Source of the DNA: Streptomyces alboflavus | Lineage (GTDB): Bacteria > Actinomycetota > Actinomycetes > Streptomycetales > Streptomycetaceae | Assembly (NCBI RefSeq): GCF_000716675.1 | Contig: NZ_JNXT01000006.1 | Span: forward strand, 138,184-202,183 | Reading direction: 5' to 3' | Length of the DNA stretch: 64,000 bases | In this document: positions 58,780 to 64,000 of the stretch, one piece after another | Layout of the letters: each line of letters opens with the position of its first letter | Numbering within the stretch: position 1 is the first letter of the stretch | Program-made: the position numbers and the translations under genes | Notes under the pieces: generated by a model | Seen by the model: the letters and a program-made list of their open reading frames with translations, nothing else | Databases searched by the model: none | What the model was told of the DNA's origin: nothing

Positions 58780-60090
58780 TCAGTCCACCATCCGCAGGGG
58801 CAGCGACTTGAGGCTGTTGATGAAGTGCGAGACCAGGCGGACCGGCGACCCGGCGAGGCGCGGCCGCGGCACGGCGGCGAGGAACTCCTCGTAGAAGACC
58901 GCGAGTTGCATCCGTGCGAAGTGCGCGCCCAGGCAGACGTGCGGGCCGCCGCCAAACGACACGTGCGGGTTCGGAGCGCGCCGCAGGTCGAGGCGGTCGG
59001 GGTCGGTGAACACCCGCTCGTCGCGGTTGGCCGCGGCGTGGAAGACGACGACCTTGTCGCCGCGCCGGATCGGCTGCCCGGCGAGCCGCGTGTCGCGGGA
59101 CGCCGTCCGCCGGAAGCTGAGCACCGGCGGATGCCAGCGCAGCAGCTCCTCCACCGCGCCGGGCACCGGCGCCGCCCCCGACCGCAGCGCGCCCAGCTGG
59201 TCCGGGTGCTCGACGAGGGCGAGCACCCCGCCGGGCGCGGCGCCCCGCACCGTGTCGTTGCCCGCGACGGTGAGCAGGAAGAAGAACATCTCCAGCTCGC
59301 CCGCGGCCAGTTCGGGCGTGGTGGCGAGCGCCGTGAGGACGTCGTCCTCGGGGTGGCGCCGCTTGTGCGCGGCGAGTTCACCGGCGTACGCGAACATGTC
59401 CGCCAGCATCGCCGGTGACCGCGGATTCACCGGCCGCCCGTCGGGCCCGAGCACCGGCTCGCCCGCCTCGTCCGGGTCCTGGTAGCCGATGACGCGCTGC
59501 GTCCAGTGGAGCAGAAGGCCCCGGTCGCTCTCCGGCACGCCGAGCAGATCCGCGAGGTTCAGGAGCGCGTAGTCGTCGGTGACCGCGGGCACGAGGTCGC
59601 AGCAGCCGTCCCCGGCGCGGGCCACGGACACCGCCCGCGCGAGGAGCGTCCGGGCCCGCTCCCGCGCCCGCTCCTCGAAGCGGGCGATGCGGCGCGGAGT
59701 GAACGCGCGGCTCACCAGCGTGCGCAACCGGCCGTGCCCGATGGGCTCGCCCCCGCTCGAACGGAGCTGAGAGCTCGGGGACGGGTCCTGATTGAGCATC
59801 ATGCGCCGGATGAACGGCAGGTCGTCCGGGTCCGGGTCGCGGATCTGGGTGGCGCCGAGGTACGAGGAGTACGTCGTCGTGTCCTTGAGGACCGCCGTCA
59901 CGTCCGCGTGCCGCGTCACCGCCCAGAACCCGGGCCCGGCGGGCCAGCCGAGCACGGCCGGTTCCTCCTGCCGGGCGACGGGGTGGTGGTCGCGCAGGAC
60001 GCGGTAGCGGTCGTACGGCACGCCGTCGGCGTACAGACGCGGGTCGAAGACGTCGGGGAGCGCGGCGGCGGGCCCGGGGGGTGGGGTCAT
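58780..60090 (-). CDS. Cytochrome P450 with an in-frame insertion
   Basis: 436 residues. Oxygen-binding I-helix LLTVAGNDTVRGA (about 270), ExxR in VEELLRWHP, PERF-like region and the haem-thiolate motif VSFGGGPHVCLGAHFARMQL with Cys386. The C-helix region reads NQDPSPSSQLRSSGGEPI followed by GHGRLR. In related P450s the sequence runs directly from DP(P) to (G/E)HxRLR, so about 13-14 residues (104-117) look inserted, and the corresponding 42 nt resemble an intergenic Streptomyces repeat. Substrate unknown. The start overlaps the hydrolase stop (ATGA), so both are translated together. Ferredoxin not encoded nearby. Confidence 0.88.
   Translation of the reverse strand: MTPPPGPAAALPDVFDPRLYADGVPYDRYRVLRDHHPVARQEEPAVLGWPAGPGFWAVTRHADVTAVLKDTTTYSSYLGATQIRDPDPDDLPFIRRMMLNQDPSPSSQLRSSGGEPIGHGRLRTLVSRAFTPRRIARFEERARERARTLLARAVSVARAGDGCCDLVPAVTDDYALLNLADLLGVPESDRGLLLHWTQRVIGYQDPDEAGEPVLGPDGRPVNPRSPAMLADMFAYAGELAAHKRRHPEDDVLTALATTPELAAGELEMFFFLLTVAGNDTVRGAAPGGVLALVEHPDQLGALRSGAAPVPGAVEELLRWHPPVLSFRRTASRDTRLAGQPIRRGDKVVVFHAAANRDERVFTDPDRLDLRRAPNPHVSFGGGPHVCLGAHFARMQLAVFYEEFLAAVPRPRLAGSPVRLVSHFINSLKSLPLRMVD
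59740..59781 (-). repeat. REP-like 42-nt insertion inside the P450 gene
   Basis: Minus strand begins TCCCCGAGCTCTCAGCTCCG and ends AGCGGGGGCGAGCCCATC. It reads through 14 codons without changing the frame. It resembles a hairpin element I know from many Streptomyces intergenic regions (CTCGGGG... GAGCGGGGG). Insertion is inferred from the interrupted C-helix motif. Confidence 0.6.
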
Positions 60091-60905
60091 GCGCCGGCGG
60101 CGCCGGGCGCGGCCCCCGTCGTGCCGTCGTCGGCCCGCAGGAAGTCCTCCACCGCGCGGATCAGGTCGAGCGGCGCCTCGTCCATCGCGTAGTGCCCTGC
60201 GCCCGGCAGGTCCACCAACTCGCCGCGCGCGAACCAGGTCAGCCAGGTCTGCCGCATCAGGTCCGCCGACAGGGCCGGGTCCAGTGCGCCGGTCACGGCG
60301 AGCGCGGGCACCTGGCAGTTGTCGAGGCGCGCGTGGAAGTCGTCGCCCGTCCAGGAGTCGAGCCAGGCACGGAACGCCTTGGCGTCGCTGCACGCGAGGG
60401 ACCGGGCGACCATGCGGCCGAGCCAGGCGTCCGGACGGACCCCGCCCGTCGTCACGTCGATGATCGCGCGGCGGTTCTCCGGCCGGTGCGCGGCCGACGC
60501 GAACAACTCGCCCTGCTCGGGCGGCAGCGGCAGGCCCGAAGCGGGCACCGGCGAGATCCCCACGATCCGCCGCACCCGGTGCGGCGTGAGCGCCACCACG
60601 CGCTGCGCCACGCTTCCGCCCATCGAGTGCCCGACCACCGAGAACCGCTCCCACCCGAGCCGGTCGGCCAGGTCGACGAGGTCGGCGGCCCCCTCGGCGG
60701 TGGTGTACGAGCCGACGACGTCCTTGGCCTCGCCGTACCCCCGCAGGTCCACCAGGGCGTACTGGAAGGTGTCGGTGTCGAGGTCGGCGACCAGCGGCGC
60801 GTACGCGGAGCGGTCCGCGAACCAGCCGTGCACGGCGAGCACCTTGTGGGGTCCTTCGCCGACCAGCTGATGAGGAAGTATGAAGGCGGTCACGACGGTC
60901 ACCAT
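60087..60905 (-). CDS. Alpha/beta hydrolase
   Basis: 272 residues. Catalytic triad visible: nucleophile elbow VVGHSMGGSVAQ (Ser about 94), Asp in VTGALDPALSADL and His in PGAGHYAMDEAP. The opening HKVLAVHGWFADRSAY supplies the oxyanion hole (HGW). Cytoplasmic, no signal peptide. It is the upstream partner of the P450 (4-nt stop/start overlap), suggesting a two-enzyme degradative or biosynthetic step such as ester or lactone opening before or after oxidation. ATG at 60905. Confidence 0.83.
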   Translation of the reverse strand: MVTVVTAFILPHQLVGEGPHKVLAVHGWFADRSAYAPLVADLDTDTFQYALVDLRGYGEAKDVVGSYTTAEGAADLVDLADRLGWERFSVVGHSMGGSVAQRVVALTPHRVRRIVGISPVPASGLPLPPEQGELFASAAHRPENRRAIIDVTTGGVRPDAWLGRMVARSLACSDAKAFRAWLDSWTGDDFHARLDNCQVPALAVTGALDPALSADLMRQTWLTWFARGELVDLPGAGHYAMDEAPLDLIRAVEDFLRADDGTTGAAPGAAGA

Positions 60906-61038
60906 GGCCGGGACCGGCGGGCCGCGCAAGAGTGCCGTCGTGCCCCGGGTGCCTGGAGCGGCGGGGTGAAACTCGGGGTGGGCATGGGAAGTTGGCTGAC
61001 TTCCTGCGGGCGGTGCGCGCTGATGGTCACAATGTGGC

Positions 61039-63951
61039 ATGGCCATCCGCCACCTCAACTACCGGCTCGACGAGGAGCCGGTCACCGGCGCCGTCCGACT
61101 GGTTCCGGTCCCTGTCCCACCCGGTCCCGAGGCCGCTGCCACCGTGCCGGAGGGGGGCTCGACGCGTGCGCGGGCGTCGGCGTCGGCGCCGGACTCCGGG
61201 GGTGCCTCGGGGGCGGTGCCCGCACAGGCGTCCGGCTCCGAGTCCGGTGGGGAGACCGGTTCGTGGGCGGACGACGCGGAGGTCGCCGAGTGGGTGGCGC
61301 TCGCCGTCGGCGCCGGGCGCGGGCGGGGCGCGGACGGGCTCGGGCGCGAGGCGCGGTTCAGCTTCAGCCGGCTGCCCGACGGCGCCAGCCTGCTGTGCCG
61401 CACCGGCGGTGCCGGACGCGGGGTGCGGGCCATCCACCTCACCGGTGCCGACGCGGCCCGCTTCGCGGAGGAGTGGCCGGTGACGCTGCTCGCGGCCGGG
61501 GCGGGGGCTCTGGGCAGCGTCACGGACGCGGACGCCGGTACCGGTACCGGTACAGGCGGGGACGTCGACCCCGACCCCGATTTCAACTCCGGCTCCGAAC
61601 CCGGTTCCGGCTCCGGACCCGGTTCCGGCTCCGGACCCGGTTCCGGCTCCGCCCTCGACTCCGGCACCGGTGAACTCCCCGTTCCCGGAGGCCCGTTCGG
61701 CACCGCCGAGCTGTCCCGCTTCGCCCGCGCCCACGAGCCCCGCGTCGCCCCCTTTCTCGCCGACGTACGCCGCCTCTTCGACGACCCGGCCGGGCGCCAG
61801 CTCGTCATGGCCGAGGAGAGCCCGGACACCGTCGCCCGCTGGATCGCCCTCGCCTGCGCCTCGCTGCCGCCCGCGTACGTTCCCTCGCTGACGTTCACCA
61901 CCCGGGCCGCCGACCCCGGCCGGGCCCCGCAGCACATCGTCGGCATCGGCCCCGACGCCGACTTCGACCGCTTCGACAGCGCCACGCTCGACCACCTCTA
62001 CCGCGTCCACGACGGCCTCGACGGCCCCGGCAGCCCGCCCGCCACCGACATCTGGGCGACCTGGACGGCCCGCCTGTGGATCGCGGGCGTACCGCTGCCC
62101 CGGGCCACGGCCGCCACAGCCACCGTCGCCGCCGACAAGGGCGCTGCCTCCGACACCCGCGACGGCACGGCCGACTCCGCCGACTCCATCCCCGACTCCG
62201 GCCCCGACTCCGGCCCCGACTCCGGCCCCGACTCCGCCCTCGACTCCGAGGCCTTCTCGCCGACCCGGCTCGTCCCCGTCCTGCTCCGCGCGGGCCTGTT
62301 GTCAGGGGGCGACCTCGCCGAGCTGACCGGCGACGCCCGGAGGGACGCGGTGACCGCGCTGGTGGCGGCGGTACGCGTCAGCGGCGGGGGTCCGGCCGCG
62401 GGGCGTACCGGCGGGGGCACTGCGGCGGGTCGTACCGGCGAGGGCTCCCCGGAAGGCCGTACCGACGAAGGCGCGCCCACGGGCGGCACCGCCGACGCCG
62501 CACCCGACCCGGGCACCCCCACCGCCGACCAGGCACCCCCTCCCGTCGGCCCCGCCCACCTCACCGCCCTCTGCCGGGAACTCCACGCCCACGACCCGGA
62601 CGCCGCCGCGCCCCTCGCGCTCGCCCTGGCCCGGCGCCGTCTCGGCGGCGTCGGCCCGCGCGATCTTCCCCTCGAACTGGCCGACGTCTGCGCCGAGTTG
62701 CCGCTCGGTGAGCACGCCGAGCGGGCGCTGCGGGCCGAGTACGGCGGGGACGCCGACGAGGCGCTGTGGCGGGCGCTGCGGGAGCCCCCGGAGGCCTGGG
62801 TGGAACCGCTGCGGCTCGCGCTCGCCGTCGCCGCCGACGGCGGGCGCGGCATCGACGCGGCGATGAAGCGGCTCGCCCGCGCCCTGCGCGCCTCCGACGG
62901 CACCGACCGCGAGCAGGCCGCGCACGTCCTCGACGCCGTCGACTACGCCCCGCTGACCCGGCGTGTCCTCAAGCTGCTCGGCTCCGACGGCGGCATCGGG
63001 CGGCTCGACCTGCTGCGGGACCTCGCCGCCTCGCCGCAGGGCGACTGGCTGCGCCGCAACCTCGACGACCACTCGCCGCAGCCGTTGCGCCTGGCCGCGG
63101 CCGCCGCCCAGTGGGGCGGTCCCGGCGCAGGGCTGCGCGGCGTCGACCTGTTCGGCAGGCTCGCCGAGATCCTGCCGGGGCGACGGGTGGGCGACGCGGC
63201 GACACTGCGGCAGATGTGGCGGCTCGTCTGGCGCGGCACCGAACCGGCGCCCGCCGACCTCCCCTGGCTCGCCCGCACCTGCACCGTGCCGCTGCTCGTC
63301 CAGGCGGGCCTCGGCAGGCACATCACGGGCGTCGTCACGGCACCCGACCGGGTCGACCAGGAGACCGTCGCGTTCGCCCGTGACCTGCTCCACGAGCGCG
63401 GCCTGAACCGCCGCCAGCGCGCCACCGCCCACCTCCTCGTCCTCGCCCAGGACCTGGCCGACCGCAGACGCGCCCTGCCGCAGAGCGTCCACCGGCTGCA
63501 GGCGCTGCACGTCGACGCGGCCCCGCTGGCCGTCACCGTGCGCCGGGGCGTCGGCGACCTCGTCGCCCTCTCCCTCGTCCGCGCCGAGGCGCCGCAGCTC
63601 GCCCGCCCGCCCGTGTTCGACTACCTGATCTCCTCCGGGCCCGAACTCCTCGATCCGTACCGGCAGTTGATGCTCGACGAACGCAGACGCGACCAGCTCG
63701 ACCGGGACCTTCCGCTGCAACCGGAGGACATCAGCGCCTACTACTACCTGTGGCGGCCCACCCGGCGCCCCGGCACCAGCCTCGACTGGCGGCAGGTCGC
63801 CCAGGAACTCCTCCGCGAGATCCTCGCGCCCGTCGTGGCCCGCCTCGACGAGCGGCGCCTCGGCGAGGTGGCCACCGTCATCGCCAACCGCCAGGGCGAG
63901 GCGCGGGTGCGGGAGTGGAACGCCTGGCGGCACGGCTTCCACGCCGGATAG
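61039..63951 (+). CDS. GTPase-associated protein 1 (GAP1)-like conflict-system protein
   Basis: 970 residues, no membrane span. N-terminal domain (about 1-150) begins AIRHLNYRLDEEPVTGAVRLVP and includes ARFSFSRLPDGASLLCRTGG. A Ser/Gly/Pro/Asp repeat linker (about 175-210) leads to a domain (about 220-340) with GRQLVMAEESPDTVARWIALA and SLPPAYVPSLTFTTRA, the pattern of GAP1-M. A second Ser/Asp/Pro linker (about 384-400) precedes a large helical C-terminal region (about 400-970, with WRPTRRPGTSLDWRQVAQELLREI near the end). GAP1-type proteins accompany GTPases in predicted counter-invader systems of actinobacteria. The partner genes would be beyond the right edge. Start ATG at 61039; no ribosome site seen. 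Confidence 0.65.
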   Translation: MAIRHLNYRLDEEPVTGAVRLVPVPVPPGPEAAATVPEGGSTRARASASAPDSGGASGAVPAQASGSESGGETGSWADDAEVAEWVALAVGAGRGRGADGLGREARFSFSRLPDGASLLCRTGGAGRGVRAIHLTGADAARFAEEWPVTLLAAGAGALGSVTDADAGTGTGTGGDVDPDPDFNSGSEPGSGSGPGSGSGPGSGSALDSGTGELPVPGGPFGTAELSRFARAHEPRVAPFLADVRRLFDDPAGRQLVMAEESPDTVARWIALACASLPPAYVPSLTFTTRAADPGRAPQHIVGIGPDADFDRFDSATLDHLYRVHDGLDGPGSPPATDIWATWTARLWIAGVPLPRATAATATVAADKGAASDTRDGTADSADSIPDSGPDSGPDSGPDSALDSEAFSPTRLVPVLLRAGLLSGGDLAELTGDARRDAVTALVAAVRVSGGGPAAGRTGGGTAAGRTGEGSPEGRTDEGAPTGGTADAAPDPGTPTADQAPPPVGPAHLTALCRELHAHDPDAAAPLALALARRRLGGVGPRDLPLELADVCAELPLGEHAERALRAEYGGDADEALWRALREPPEAWVEPLRLALAVAADGGRGIDAAMKRLARALRASDGTDREQAAHVLDAVDYAPLTRRVLKLLGSDGGIGRLDLLRDLAASPQGDWLRRNLDDHSPQPLRLAAAAAQWGGPGAGLRGVDLFGRLAEILPGRRVGDAATLRQMWRLVWRGTEPAPADLPWLARTCTVPLLVQAGLGRHITGVVTAPDRVDQETVAFARDLLHERGLNRRQRATAHLLVLAQDLADRRRALPQSVHRLQALHVDAAPLAVTVRRGVGDLVALSLVRAEAPQLARPPVFDYLISSGPELLDPYRQLMLDERRRDQLDRDLPLQPEDISAYYYLWRPTRRPGTSLDWRQVAQELLREILAPVVARLDERRLGEVATVIANRQGEARVREWNAWRHGFHAG
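61603..61650 (+). repeat. 18-bp tandem repeat in the GAP1-like gene
   Basis: GGTTCCGGCTCCGGACCC twice and two-thirds of a third copy, encoding Gly-Ser-Gly-Ser-Gly-Pro. Confidence 0.85.
62188..62235 (+). repeat. 12-bp tandem repeat in the GAP1-like gene
   Basis: GGCCCCGACTCC three times after one imperfect copy, encoding Gly-Pro-Asp-Ser repeats of the second linker. Confidence 0.85.
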
Positions 63952-63955
63952 CCGC

Positions 63956-64000
63956 CGTCCCGCCCGGCCCCGTCCCGCCCGGCCCCGTCCCGCCCGGCCC
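63956..64000. repeat. 15-bp tandem repeat at the right window edge
   Basis: Three perfect copies of CGTCCCGCCCGGCCC start 5 nt after the stop of the GAP1-like gene and run off the window. Confidence 0.9.

Noticed and set aside
1..64000. tRNA, rRNA, insertion sequences, prophage or conjugative element
   Set aside because: No cloverleaf, transposase, integrase or phage structural gene was recognised; GC and codon use are even apart from short repeats.

Overview
The window is about 72% or more GC with strong third-position GC bias, uses GTG and TTG starts freely, and carries an orphan WhiI-type sporulation regulator behind a sigma-WhiG-like promoter. It is a chromosomal segment of a Streptomyces. 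The gene order ngcEFG - ROK regulator - xylFGH - dxs is the order I know from the S. coelicolor core chromosome (ngcEFG, rok7B7, xylFGH, dxs), and whiI, hemE, hemY/hemQ and murC follow in the same relative order. I see no rRNA, tRNA, CRISPR array, transposase or phage gene.

Layout. (1) 1-8119: carbon uptake. The end of the N-acetylglucosamine/chitobiose binding protein NgcE, permeases NgcF and NgcG, the ROK repressor Rok7B7, and the xylose ABC transporter XylFGH. Stem-loops follow each binding-protein gene, and related inverted repeats lie upstream of rok7B7 and xylF. (2) 8387-12023: Dxs (isoprenoid entry) and an APC amino-acid permease. (3) 12269-20539: a capsule-type poly-gamma-glutamate locus: CapA-like lipoprotein, a tandem sensor/HAMP membrane protein, CapB ligase with a Gln/His/Tyr-rich tail, CapC, and an NlpC/P60 peptidase. 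A secreted protein that could be a zinc hydrolase is divergent from capA. (4) 20734-22734: a small secreted protein, a NYN/PIN-like protein and a propeller-like protein. (5) 22798-28461: fatty-acid beta-oxidation FadB-FadA, a repeat-rich 1 kb intergenic region and RNase D. (6) 28540-37501: WhiI, a DUF3000 protein, HemE, a CoA-disulfide-reductase-like flavoprotein, a DUF4349 lipoprotein, and HemY-HemQ of the coproporphyrin-dependent haem route.

(7) 37669-46438: mixed accessory and conserved genes. The most notable is a four-gene minus-strand unit: DUF4142 protein - MNIO/DUF692 enzyme - second DUF4142 protein - TIGR04222 membrane protein. (8) 46604-53906: deacetylase, VOC protein, HemK-like methyltransferase, a VapBC-type toxin-antitoxin pair with a palindrome over the antitoxin start codon, a PhoX-like Tat protein, ZapE and a RibD-C reductase. 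(9) 54040-63951: conserved unknowns, MurC, MsrB, a DUF1266 protein, a P450 whose reading frame appears to have absorbed a REP-like insertion, an alpha/beta hydrolase, and a 970-residue protein resembling GTPase-associated protein 1 (GAP1) of predicted conflict systems, at the right edge.

The best candidates for something under-described are the MNIO/DUF4142/TIGR04222 unit, which has no visible Cys-rich precursor, and the CapABC locus with its output-less double-HAMP protein and decorated CapB. Intergenic regions also hold several dispersed or tandem repeats.
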